DNA of 64,000 nt from Stictocephala bisonia (lineage: Eukaryota > Arthropoda > Insecta > Hemiptera > Membracidae). Shown piece after piece: positions 12,593-23,044 of the stretch. A model generated the notes under the pieces. That model was not told the DNA's origin. It saw nothing but the letters and a program-made list of their open reading frames with translations, and made no database searches. The position numbers and the translations under genes are program-made. The first letter of the stretch is position 1. Each line of letters begins with the position of its first letter. The DNA is taken from NCBI GenBank assembly GCA_035578905.1, contig JAQJVL010001213.1, positions 62,001 to 126,000 on the forward strand. The letters are read 5' to 3'.

Positions 12593-12687
12593 CAAGAGGG
12601 ACTGACAATTCCCGATACAGTTTCTTGAATCTTAAGTAGCAATCCTACTTCTTCACACAAATGTCCCAAGGTGGTCTCTCGATAAGC
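12593..12687 (-). pseudogene. exon-like unit, copy C (95 bp)
   Basis: On the minus strand a 95-bp segment lies between a plausible acceptor (CGCACCTCAG^GCTTATC) and a strong donor (CCTCTTG^GTAAGTTTGG). It is open throughout in one frame and reads ETTLGHLCEEVGLLLKIQET at its core, ending IVSPSW when the donor is read through. I do not recognise the protein. A diverged homologue at 12859-12965 shares the same donor and a similar peptide. Either this is an old duplicated exon of an unknown gene or a repeat that mimics one. No other exons of such a gene were found nearby. Confidence 0.35.
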
Positions 12688-12858
12688 CTGAGGTGCGCTC
12701 TTCGTTACATATTCAACATCCTTTTTCCCAGATGTTGAATTTGTAACAAAAATACCCTTATTATTTATTATTAAGGATGAGATACTATCTAAATCACCGA
12801 GGTAATAACATGTACACATACTGATACAGATATGTGCCCACTCACGTGCCAAACTTAC

Positions 12859-12965
12859 CACGAGGAACTGACAATACTCAATACAGTTTCTGGAATACTA
12901 ATTGACATTCCTACCACTTCTAAGATATTCATGTCGAGGGTTATATCACAAAGGATCGTGCAGGG
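12859..12965 (-). pseudogene. exon-like unit, copy B
   Basis: The minus-strand frame reads ITLDMNILEVVGMSISIPET followed by VLSIVSSSW and ends at the donor TCCTCGTG^GTAAGTTTGG. It matches copy C at protein level (VG, I.ET, IVS.SW) and at the donor. A possible acceptor is AAAATCAG near 12966, but the 5' part is less like copy C. The frame runs open for at least 38 codons. The function is unknown and the copy is probably decayed. Confidence 0.35.
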
Positions 12966-13097
12966 ACTGATTTTCCTTATCAATATTTCTAAAGATATAA
13001 ATTGCAACCTTTATATTTTCTAGTTATATTACGTATACAAATCTAAATTTACCATTATGTCAACAGAGTGATGTATTACCATCTAATATAAATTTGC

Positions 13098-13145
13098 ATT
13101 TATAATTGTCTCATCAATATTTAAATACTTAAGTGGCGTGAGTAA
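13098..13145 (-). repeat. short dispersed repeat, inverted partner of 15104-15160
   Basis: The reverse complement (CACGCCACTTAAGTATTTAA, then ATATTGATGAGACAATTAT) matches 15112-15152 with very few differences. The two copies face each other about 2 kb apart. The surrounding sequence does not align, so this is a fragment of a repeat family rather than a TIR pair, although the latter is possible. Confidence 0.7.
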
Positions 13146-13246
13146 TTCTATGTGAATCTGTACATAGAATTTTGTTACATAACATAAATGTTTTAATATA
13201 GAAAAATCAATACATATAAAAATAATAATGATATACAATAACATGA

Positions 13247-13396
13247 AGCCTGAGTGAAGCAAACAATACTACTAGCAATACATCTTCAAGCTGGACAGGC
13301 TCCAATAAAGTTATTGAGCACATCAGCTCCACACCCTCTCGTGGGAAACAATATCTTACTTTATCTGAAGTACTTTTCCAAGTCGTTGACTTCTAA
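13247..13396 (+). other. unrecognised coding-like open frame of about 49 codons
   Basis: This frame is less AT-rich than its flanks and encodes a serine/threonine-rich start followed by SNKVIEHISSTPSRGKQYLT and LSEVLFQVVDF, then TAA. Its codon composition looks more protein-like than the overlapping 61-codon frame that starts with ATG at 13254. There is no in-frame ATG near the start and no clear splice acceptor. It may be a relic of a mobile-element protein or an old exon. I do not recognise it and could be wrong that it is coding. Confidence 0.2.
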
Positions 13397-13399
13397 GCA

Positions 13400-15100
13400 C
13401 TTCATTTCTGACCATTTTGTCCAGGACAAATGTTTATAACTATGAATGTTTGCTTATTTCATAGTAAACAAATAAATGTCAACAAATTACTATTTATATT
13501 TATTTTCGTTGTACTAACCACATAACACTTAAATAATTCAATAACATATCCATTCACTATACCAGTTATAACTGTTAATATATAAATATTTTATATATTT
13601 TATTTTTCTTCAGTGTAGCGAGATAAATTTTGAAAGTACAGTGTGTCTGTAGATATTCTTAATTTTACTTAACTACATAATTTTAGCATGTACGAATAAG
13701 TAACACACAGGAATGGTAGTAGGTGATAGCTGACATTATTAGGCTTAAGGACATTATTAGAGTATTAATGGTTAGAGAAGTTTTAACAACTGCATACGAT
13801 ATAACAAAAGTTTATAAACAAAAAGTAGCTGAAATTCCATTTGCAAACGTAGATGTTACTACAAAAATGTGTTCTAATCTAAAATTAACACAACGATCTC
13901 TCAGTCTGTTAGACGCCGACACAACTTTGTGCTTATTTTAATATAAATATAAATGAATAAACAACTAGTATGCATGACATATGTAGTGTGATTACTAACT
14001 CTACATTACTAATAAGAATGATTTTCAAGAAAAAGAGTTCCTTTCCTACTTTGATATCATAGTTTGCAACTTTTAAATATTCGTCTTCAATTTTTTCTCA
14101 GATATGAGACGGCGACACAACTTTAAGAATTTTAAGACAACTATGAACGTGGATTTATTATGAATCCGAACTACGTAGTATTAGTTTCATTTCAGCTTAA
14201 TGACGATCCTGATACTCAATTCTCCTTCTTAAACAACATCGTGTCACTAACTACCGCCCAAAACAGACATGCCAGATTTCTCTAGGAGTGTCCCCGATGA
14301 TGGAACCCAACCACCACCGATACACTATTAGTATATATAAGTAATTTATTACTCACCTAAATGAATTGTAAGTGTTCCCAATCTGTAAACAATAATTATC
14401 TCATACAATATCAACTATCGAACCAGACGTATCTTTGAAAAGGCTTTCCCGTTTAAAAATAATAGTAAAAATAGCATGTACTCTTTTCAAATCATAAACT
14501 GATTTTAATACCTATATTATTTTCTTGTGCAAAAGTACATGTATTCATTAAGACGATCGCTTTTTATATCATAAAATAGGAGAAGCGCTAGTTTGTGAAA
14601 GACATTTATGGGCTACAAATAATTAAGAAATATTCAAATTATACAAAGTGTATTTCTGCCTGGTGCAGCTTAAACACATCTGCAGTCCTACTACTGCAGC
14701 ACTATTTATGTCTCTGCATAGTTATAGCTTACAGATTATTTTCTTGTTAATAATAAAATTATATTAACAAAAGCCGGATGTTATAATAGTTTGTACGTAT
14801 GAATGAAATATAGAGAATGGATTAGCCGTAAAGACATACTTTATTGATAATTTCAAAATGTTTAAAACGTATAATGTTTTATTCGTAAAAGTACATTTTT
14901 AATCAATGTCGTAAAATAGTATAAAAAGGTGTTTTACTCTAAAACTAACAAAAACTACTCAGCTTTTTATTAAGAGTTTATGTACGTATAGTTCAAGTTA
15001 AAATCATTTATAATTCTTTGATCTGCACTAAGCTAGGTTTAGATGATCAGGAACTCTAAGATATATTATATTAAGCAGACATATTCTACAAATTTATTTT
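13400..15100. other. AT-rich noncoding stretch
   Basis: No supported gene was found. A 72-codon frame at 13723-13941 reads well but has no family resemblance or splice context. Its end (GACGCCGACACAACTTT at about 13913) recurs in altered form near 14107 (GACGGCGACACAACTTT). A SINE fragment lies at 14155-14210. Confidence 0.4.
14155..14210 (-). repeat. SINE family A head fragment
   Basis: Plus-strand ATGAATCCGAACTACGTAGT, then ATTAGTTTCATTTCAGCTTA, corresponds to the promoter-proximal end of the family A SINE at 22983-23032 (TGGAATCTGAACCACGTAGT, GTTGGTCTGATTTTCAGCTA). On the minus strand AGTTCGGATTCAT would be the B box. Only this end is recognisable. Confidence 0.5.
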
Positions 15101-15103
15101 AAA

Positions 15104-15160
15104 GGAGACCTCACGCCACTTAAGTCTTTAAATATTGATGAGACAATTATTTTGCCGATG
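15104..15160 (+). repeat. short dispersed repeat, partner of 13098-13145
   Basis: CACGCCACTTAAGTCTTTAA followed by ATATTGATGAGACAATTAT is nearly identical to the reverse complement of 13098-13145. It is followed near 15176 by AGGAACTCCCTATATTCTAC, recalling the end of the repeat at 16250-16622 (AAACTCCCTGTATATTTC). All of these may belong to one repeat family. Confidence 0.65.
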
Positions 15161-15589
15161 AATCAAATTATCAGGAACTCCCTATATTCTACATTTAGAT
15201 AATGATGCCAATATACATATAGTTCATAAAGTTAATCATAAAAACATTATTCAATATAAAATATATAAATGTATATATAACATATGTACTCTTTTCATAA
15301 ATACTACTCTTGTGTGTGAGCACATACATTTTTTACAATAATGTTACCACAATATATTTTGAAGTGTTTTGTATAAAATAAATTAATCGCCTTCTGCAGA
15401 GTCAATTTATTGGAATTGCTCAAAATGCCCTCTTGCACGGTTACAAGTTGTGTTGTATAGGCTGTGCACACTGAACTTCACCAACTGCCATGCACCACAA
15501 AGTGTCATATTTCGTTTGTTTTTTATTCAATTTAAATAAAAAAGGTATCGTTAGATTTGTTTTTAAATTATCTAAAAACAGTTTTCTAT

Positions 15590-15908
15590 GTAAAAGTTTT
15601 ATTTGATTATTATTTTAAAAGTTGTTCTTGTTTGAAAACTTTAGTATGGACGCCATTTTGAATTCTTACTAAAGAAAATTGTTTTTACAGGTTTTCCCTA
15701 TTATCAATAAGGTGTATAAAAATGTTTAAATGTTACGTTGTATGGGTTTTGAGAAAAAAAATTTGTTTGAAAAAGCAAATTTTGTTGAAAACTCTGTGAT
15801 TAACCGATGACTTTGAGATGATTTAAATATGACATGTAGATTCTCTATACGCTCAGAAACAAAACATCAAAAGGTAGGTAGAGAGGTCTGCAGTACCCTG
15901 CATATATG
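15590..15908 (+). repeat. dispersed repeat C, copy 1
   Basis: This aligns with 16250-16622. Shared strings include TTACGTTGTATGGGTTTTGAG (altered as TTATGTTGTACGGTTTTTGAG), TTAACCGATGACTTT / GTAACCGAGGACTTT, GATGATTTAAAT, TAGATTC, CAGAAACAA, and an end ACCCTGCATATAT / TCCCTGTATATTT. No coding frame is kept. The CCCTGTATAT-type end is reminiscent of many insect nonautonomous elements, but I cannot assign a family. Confidence 0.75.
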
Positions 15909-15924
15909 ACAATATAATGGGTGC

Positions 15925-16024
<100 letters not shown>

Positions 16025-16249
16025 CTCACATACATACCGTACGTATGAAATAAATCAACGATGTTATATTTTCTCCAGACAATATTTATTCATTTAACCA
16101 ATTAGAGGAGGTATATGGATAATGAAGTGCGGCGAGTGCTTGGGAGAGGTCCTTCATCAAGAGCTCCACTCAAAATAACACTTTCTCTACTTATATTAGT
16201 TAAAATTAATTCAATGTTTGTTAACTTAGTTAGGATTTATTATTATTTT

Positions 16250-16622
16250 GTTAGTAAAAATCAGGCTTTAAACAATTTCTTTGTTAATTTTCATTGCTGA
16301 ATGTAACAAAAACATAGGATGAGTTTATGGGAAAACGAATTTAAAGAGAAAACAATTTTGTATTAACCCTGGCTCTGGGGGTAGAGAATATTTTATGTTG
16401 CTACAAACGCCTTAGTCATTTTACTGTGTATAAAACATTTCAAAACGTTATGTTGTACGGTTTTTGAGAAACAATTATTTTTCGAAAAAACAAACAAAAT
16501 GGTAGCTATGTGAGTAACCGAGGACTTTCGGATGATTTAAATGTGATATTTAGATTCACTCTTAGCCCAGAAACAATACCATAAAATGTTGATGAGGAGT
16601 TCTGAAACTCCCTGTATATTTC
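16250..16622 (+). repeat. dispersed repeat C, copy 2
   Basis: The second, same-orientation copy of the repeat at 15590-15908, separated from it by the (TA)n tract and about 230 bp. The middle contains an insertion-like GC-richer piece (CCCTGGCTCTGGGGGTAGAG near 16367) absent from copy 1. The 3' ends align best. Confidence 0.75.
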
Positions 16623-16704
16623 ATATTTTATTTAATGTGGACAAATTAAATAAAGTTTCCGGTAACGACCACATCGATGTTTTATTTACAATATTTACAT
16701 CAAT

Positions 16705-16774
16705 CGTTTCACCCGTGCTGTGATGTGATATCCTCAGTAGTATCTCTGAGACACATCACAGCATGTGTGAAACG
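16705..16774. other. 23-bp inverted repeat with 24-nt loop
   Basis: The left arm CGTTTCACCCGTGCTGTGATG (16705-16725, continuing TG) and the right arm 16752-16774 are reverse complements except for two bases. It lies just left of the SINE's poly-T end. It may be a foldback remnant or the hairpin end of a mobile element; no transposase is nearby. Confidence 0.8.
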
Positions 16775-16779
16775 TTTGG

Positions 16780-17008
16780 TTTTTTTTTTTTTTTTTTAGG
16801 AGAGGCCGATCTCCTTAACCTTACTCTGACCATTCCCCATGGACCATTGATCTGTGCGAGGAACTTATTCAGTCAGAGTAAGGGGGCGAAACTGTACAGT
16901 ACAAGGTGAATATTACTGATAAAATCTTTCAGTCTAGGCCGGATTCGAACCAGCGCTATCATCTCTAAACCAAGCTCAAAGTCCTGACCACTCGGCCACC
17001 GGCTCGCA
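16780..17008 (-). mobile_element. tRNA-derived SINE (family B), full head
   Basis: On the minus strand the head starts TGCGAGCCGG and contains a perfect polymerase III A box TGGCCGAGTGG (16988-16998) and a perfect B box GGTTCGAATCC (16941-16951). The spacing fits a tRNA of the Leu/Ser type. The body runs leftward about 150 bp and ends in an 18-nt poly-A (plus-strand T run 16780-16797). The flanks ACGTTTGGT (left) and ACATTTGGT (right) look like a 9-bp target duplication with one change. The poly-A tail and body argue against a functional tRNA gene. Such elements depend on LINE machinery for mobility. Confidence 0.85.
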
Positions 17009-17009
17009 C

Positions 17010-18780
17010 ATTTGGTGATGTAAAATATTGCGAGTATCAGCTTGATGCAGTTGTTTCCGGAAGATTTCGATTTTACTAATGACACCGGCCACTTAATCCT
17101 ACGAAATAAGATTGAATGTCTTCTATGTAAAAGTTAGTTTTTTTGTAAAAGTAAAATAATTTAAACAACATATACCTTACTAGTGCTAACCAGAGCAAAT
17201 TAAACCACTTTCAGTGCAAACGTTTAGGAACGGTTTGTTGCTGTGTAACTAACTAATGACGACTAATAAAAAAAATCATGGACCGTCATTACATTACATT
17301 ACACTGTAACGATTTGCAATGTAATGTAAATAATCATTTAATTTCTGAAAAATTAAGGAATGAATAAAATATTGAGATAGTTTGTAAAAGGATTAAACTT
17401 GATCTGCTTGTTCATTGGGCTGCTGAAGCTCTCAAAGAAAAATTGGCTTTTGAAGTTGGTATCAAAGGGAATAATTTAATTATTTATGTTTTCGAGAAAC
17501 GCGCAACTGATAGCTTACAGTTTTCAACTCAAGTGTCTTAATATAATATTAAAATTTTCCATATAAATGTATTGTATCTTTTCCATCAAGTGTTTTTAAT
17601 TTATTTACTATGTACCTTTTAAAACTATTTTATATAAACATATTTGATTTCCAAATTACATTGTATATATACAAACTCGTATATTTGTATGAAGAAACGA
17701 TATGTTATATAAATCAATAAAATTATCAAAAAAATAGTGTTCAATAAATACATATAATAATAAAAATATGAAGACTATATATATATTCTAAAATTTTAAT
17801 TCTCCTAATTTCTTTGTTAAAGTAAAATATTAACATGTTTCTTATTCTATCAATAAAAAAAAAGGAATTGATTACATCCAATATATCATATATATAACTA
17901 CAGATAGTCAATTGTATGACGATACCTGAAATTTTGTATAATGCACAAACATTATTATTGTTGTATCTTCCTAACAATATTAAATCTAACTTTATATCCT
18001 ACATCACGGCTTAATGTGACAGTTTGTTTCGTATTATTCAACTGTATCAGTACTTAGCTGTAAACTTATTTTAAGATTGTAATAATAAATATTGAGCTCT
18101 ACTGAAATTCACATTGGTTTTGAAGTACACGAATTTAAATTTTTTATATTTTAAATCAAATTAAAATTGTTTTAATAAATTATTGTATTTAAACTTATAT
18201 GGGTTTTCAGTGACCAAATAATAAATATCTGTTTATTTAAATTTAAAAAAGTTAATGTTTAGATTTTACCAAACTGATGAAGAGTATAAAGCTTTATTTG
18301 TACTCGTAGTACCATTAATTTCATGATAACTTGTTAACCAAGTAAACTTTTAGGCTAAGTACTGTCATAAGGTTATTATAACTGGTTGCTTTAAATGTTA
18401 CAAGCATACTTGTAAAAATGATACTTATGTACAAAAATTATGCCGGAAAATTGAAAACTGTTTCGTTCATATACAAAAATATAACACACATAAATATCTT
18501 TGTTTGTGTAAACTACTGTAATAATGTTACTACAATAACTAGAACATCATTCTACTATTATTTTTCTTGTATTATTTTCATTTCTTTACAGATCAATACA
18601 TTATGGTTTGTAACTATGTTGCAAAAAATTTTGTTTAATGCAAAACAGACTTATGAATGTCACATCAGACGAATAACCAGAGTCACATTGAAAGATTTGA
18701 TCTTGCTGAATTAAATAGTTTAAAGGAAATAAGGAAATTCGACCATTAAAAAAAATGATTTTAATAACTACTCAAATTTA
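17010..18780. other. AT-rich noncoding stretch
   Basis: Nothing recognised. A short hairpin lies at about 17288-17331 (TACATTACATTACAC and its near complement GCAATGTAATGTAA). The frames at 17741-17977 (minus) and 18418-18714 (plus, 98 codons) are AT-rich with no domain-like features. I do not call them genes. Confidence 0.5.
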
Positions 18781-18784
18781 ATGT

Positions 18785-19200
18785 ATGACTATTTACTACT
18801 CGTCTAGGAGTGTATAATACATGTATATTACACCTTTATTACTGTATTACCACGTGTTTATGGCCGTATAATACACATTTCCGACCATACTAAAGTTTAT
18901 AACTGTATACTATAGTGTATGACTGGATAATATACTTGTATCACTGAATATTACACGTTTATGACTGTATACACATTATTAATGTATATGACACGTTTAT
19001 GACATTATAATACACTATGACTGTATGGTAAAGTTTTACGACTGTATATAAACATGTTCATGACAGTATAGAACACTTTCATGACCGCTTAATACACGTT
19101 TATGACCATAAATTAATATTCCTGACAATATTCTAATTGTTTATGACTGTATACCACATATTTACAACTGTATACGACATTTGTATGACTGCATTATTAT
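18785..19200 (+). repeat. degenerate ~22-bp minisatellite (left part)
   Basis: Irregular head-to-tail copies of a unit close to TTTATGACTGTATAATACACG fill this segment, with many substitutions and short indels. The same motif resumes at about 19795-19870 (CTGACTAGATACTAAACTGTT and following). The LINE relic therefore lies between the two parts. Confidence 0.8.
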
Positions 19201-19204
19201 ATTT

Positions 19205-19640
19205 GTCTTGCAGGATCTCTCCTAGTTTGAAGTCGTCTACCATCTCGAAAACCTCCCTACAGCTGGCTCGTACCCTGCTTTATTGTGATTTCTCCCCCAC
19301 AACATCTTGGACTGAATCTTAGGGTGAGTTTAAAGGACGTAATTTCACCTTAGTGCTCCATCCAACTACTCTGTTACGTGGTATGGATTTTTCCAGGAGA
19401 GAATGGGTGGCTCTGAATCGATTTTGAACTGACGTGGTTAGATGCAATTACTGGAAAGCCAGGTGGGGACAGGTCAACGAGCAATCCTATGACTGTGGGG
19501 CCGATTTCTAAACAATGAGCCACGTAGTGAATCACTACCCTCTGCGTGCTTTCTCGGGAGGGTTAGCGGGTTTTCTTGAAGCCAGTATGGATTATGTAGA
19601 CTGGTTGAGGGGTGTGGACTTAGCCGTTTGAAGGGAGATC
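19205..19640 (+). pseudogene. LINE reverse-transcriptase C-terminal relic
   Basis: A GC-richer island reads, across two in-frame stops, TDVVRCNYWKARWGQ, then YDCGADF, TMSHVVNHYPLRAFSGG and DYVDWLRGVDLAV. This is the characteristic tail of the ORF2 protein of Jockey-like non-LTR retrotransposons: a short region with a C.C..H..C zinc-knuckle-like pattern, ending in a W..NLDL-type motif. One conserved cysteine (NHCP-like) is tyrosine here and stops interrupt the frame, so the copy is dead. The polymerase domain itself is missing upstream. It differs from the LINE family at 53-54 kb. It sits inside, or next to, the 22-bp minisatellite, which continues on its far side. Confidence 0.75.
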
Positions 19641-19794
19641 TTTTAAATTGTAGTCGTATTTATGTCTTAGTTTAGTTTAATTTTATATTCTTATAGTTGA
19701 CACGAATACTGCTTTTTGAGTACCGGTATTCTCATTTCATCTTCAGTGAGTTTAAGTGTTGCTGCCAAAAACCATACTATTTACATACAAACAG

Positions 19795-19870
19795 TTTCTG
19801 ACTAGATACTAAACTGTTATGACTAAATATTGTACGTTTAAGACTAGTCAATACAGTTTATTTATAATAG
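19795..19870 (+). repeat. degenerate ~22-bp minisatellite (right part)
   Basis: Three or so diverged copies of the motif seen at 18785-19200 (for example GTTATGACTAAATATTGTACG). The interruption by LINE-derived DNA suggests insertion into a pre-existing array. Confidence 0.6.
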
Positions 19871-19874
19871 TACA

Positions 19875-20255
19875 TATAGAACCAACTTATATAAGCCCCC
19901 AGGTTATTGGCTGGTTACTTTTTAATTTTTTTTTCTTAGAGGTTTCTTTTAGTCTACAACATTGAATTCTGATATGTTAAATTATAATACAACATTTCAT
20001 TGTAGATATATTTTCATATGGTATAAGTATGTATTATTGAATCTCCATTTTCTTTTGAACATCTGGAATAGATAAATTTGCTTATAGTCGTGTCTGGTTC
20101 AACCCAATCAACTACGTAAGTTGTAACGCGTTAAGAACAAGAGGGGGTTTAAAAGTTTAGTGGAAAAAATATATAATTTATTTGTTTCATTAAATGTGTT
20201 GTTTGTTTCCTAAGTTTAAAATTATTGAACAATATTTACCCAATAATGGGAATTC

Positions 20256-20291
<36 letters not shown>

Positions 20292-22850
20292 TAAACATAA
20301 TACATCATTTTAATACAACTCCTTTAATAAAATATTAAGGCCATAGAATAAAACAAAACCTACAAATTCACTTTTGTGAATTCAAAATATTATTACAATT
20401 GAAATAAGTATTAAATATAGCATTTTTATTGAATGAAATCTTAAAGAATTTTGCTAGTAATAAATATTGCCAATTTCATATACATTAACATAATTTGATA
20501 AACCATTAGAAAATATGTAAAGTTATTGGGGTTAGTACTTGTGTATACATGACATTCATCATAAATGTTGTTAGTTTATACTCTATGTACCAATTATAAA
20601 ATTAACTATCATACCAACATAACTTTTACATATTCAAATGTGTCATTTCAAATCGAATCGAGTTCATATAATTATATTTTAAGCATCACAAAAATACGTC
20701 AATGTGTTGCCCATACTATATTAATATGTTTTGAATGACATTGTTGTAAAATTACATTTTAAACCAATGTATTTGGTATAAAATAAATTTGGAACATCAT
20801 TTGCTTTCAGTTTAAATACGAATGGCATGAAACCAAGCTTATATATTTACTTATTTATGTAAATATTTATTGAAGTAAAACTAAAATTAACTGTAATTCG
20901 TCAGCTTACAATATTCTCTAAACTCATAATAAAGTAACATCATAGACTATGTTTGTTAAAAAAATTTATTAACGTATAAAAACAGCTATCTTTAAAACCA
21001 CCACAACATACAAATATGTACATAATTAATAAAACAATGAATTATAAAAAACTAAGGTGAAAATAATAAAATAACCTTGATTTTGGATTCTTATACGGTT
21101 ACAGGAAATTTAATGTTACATGAAACTAAGTTGATATTTATTAAAAAAAGTAATGCATATATAGAACTAAGGATAATTCATGGAAACAGTTGAGCATTTA
21201 ATATTTCTGAGTAAAATACAGGCTTCCATGGTTCTGCCAAGTTGGGTCCCCTCCAACTTGGAAAACATTGTGATGAAAGTGGGCAGATCGTTCTGCACTT
21301 GACATCAATTATTTGAGAAAAAGTAAAATATGTATATAGAACACATTAAAAAAAATACTGTATATTTTGAACAGATAAAATAGTACATTTAATAGCAAAA
21401 ACGTAATTGTTGATTTAACTGTTGCAAACATATTCATAGATAGAAAAAATAAACTTTATCACAAGATAAATTTGGAATCAGGAAATATATTTCATAAACA
21501 ATGCAATAAACTAGGCTATTCTCTCAATCACTCATCATATAATGAATAGAATATTAGTTAAACGTTTATTCTATTAAGTGTAAGTAATATTTGGGTTTAT
21601 TCTACTTAGGACACTTAAGCAGCTAGTCTTTATTAGATTCCAATGTTAATTGAATCAAAGGACTATTTACAATATATACTGTTTTCGCCCATGTTCGAAT
21701 GATCCATCGTCTGTTGGCAACGATGAAACTAATCTTTGACTAATGATGTCAGAACTGACCTTCGAAAAGGAGATCAGTGTTATTGTTGTACATCTATATT
21801 TGACATTCTTGGACTTGGATGTCCCTATATAATATTTAACCCATTGCCTATAATATAATGTGCAGAGCATAAAACGTTCATTTTAAATTTACTAGATTAG
21901 ATTTGGCATGCAATGGAAAATGTCCCAATGTTTTTTCACCATCCAGTGTACTGAAAATTTCAGAATTTTCTTTCAAATTTAATTAGTTTCATATAAATTA
22001 AAATCGTATGAAAATTAATCTTTGTTTTTTATTTTATAATTATATGATCGTTATTTTCTTCCATTATTGGTATACGTATATTTGTTGCTGTAATATTTAG
22101 AGTAAATTAATATTTAAAACAATTGTTTAATGGTATATTACGTAATTTTAGCACTAAAATGTATTATTGTTTGTTTAATAAAATGGTAATAGTTAAATTT
22201 TAAAATGAAAAGTATAAATGTCTAACAAAAAATGAGATGTTTAGTTACAGAACCAACCAACTCTGAAACTTATCACATTTAAAAATAAATGGAACACTTT
22301 TCAGTATATTTTGGTTACTAAGGAAACACTCATTAACAACATTATTTCAATGTGACCAATGGTTGTAACATATCCAGCTAAAAGGACAAATTGTTATTAG
22401 TCCCTTTTAAGTCACATATTTTAATTTGAATAGTACAAATAAAAACATTATTAGGGTAAAAATAACTCGTGTTACAGTTTGTTTCGTATAGCTATTTTTT
22501 TTTTTTTTTTTAACTATTTCAACAGTAGTCTTGGCACGATTTGAAAGATGTAAGGATACCGGTATATAAGTTTATCAACTGAAAAAATCAGTTATATGCA
22601 ACCTATTTCATCGTAAAGTGAAAATGTATTGGTTTTATACCAGTGAACGGCCATTAGGGGAAGAAATGGAGACGTTTAGCGGTGGAACTACTCTCATCGT
22701 TAGAGGTATTTACGTCGAGACAATAGGCGTTTTATCTGGATTACTTCCAAATTCTTGTCAAATTATAACTTATGACATCAATTTCAACTCAATAAATAAA
22801 GCACTTAATTGAAAAGTTTTATTAATTGAATTGAAAAATTATTCATTATT
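19875..22850. other. AT-rich noncoding stretch
   Basis: No gene was recognised. It holds a (TA)n run at 20261-20288 and a 9-bp-arm hairpin near 21237-21261 (CCAAGTTGG...CCAACTTGG) in a slightly GC-richer patch (21220-21300). The minus-strand reading of that patch is protein-like for about 15 residues (QVGGDPTWQNHG) but too short to call. The 67-codon minus frame at 21667-21870 and the 64-codon plus frame at 22618-22812 are unsupported. Confidence 0.45.
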
Positions 22851-22854
22851 TATT

Positions 22855-23040
22855 AGTAAAATGCTGATCGTCAAGATATGAGCAATAATTAGAGGTGAAT
22901 GAGTGTAATCAATCTTACTAACTAAGGTCGAATGTTCCTCAAGAAGAACCATTTTTTAATAGTCCAATAGGGCAACAACAGCTTTACGTGGAATCTGAAC
23001 CACGTAGTGTTGGTCTGATTTTCAGCTAACCAACAATAAA
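22855..23040 (-). repeat. tRNA-derived SINE family A, copy 3
   Basis: It carries the family landmarks CTGATCGTCAAGATATGAG (22864) and GAGTGTAATCAATCTTACTA (22901) and the head-end TGGAATCTGAACCACGTAGT. On the minus strand the head has TTAGCTGAAAATC and GTGGTTCAGATTCCAC, an A-box/B-box-like pair in which the B-box region is itself palindromic. A-rich tail-like sequence flanks the left side (plus-strand TTATTCATTATTTATTAG). Confidence 0.7.
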
Positions 23041-23044
23041 TAAA

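Noticed and set aside
16920..17008. Functional tRNA-Leu/Ser gene on the minus strand
   Set aside because: A and B boxes are perfect, but a 150-bp body, a poly-A tail and a likely target duplication show it is the head of a SINE. A proper acceptor stem is not evident.
18418..18714. 98-codon plus-strand frame
   Set aside because: Composition follows the AT-rich background (Ile, Asn, Tyr, Phe); no domain and no supporting signals.
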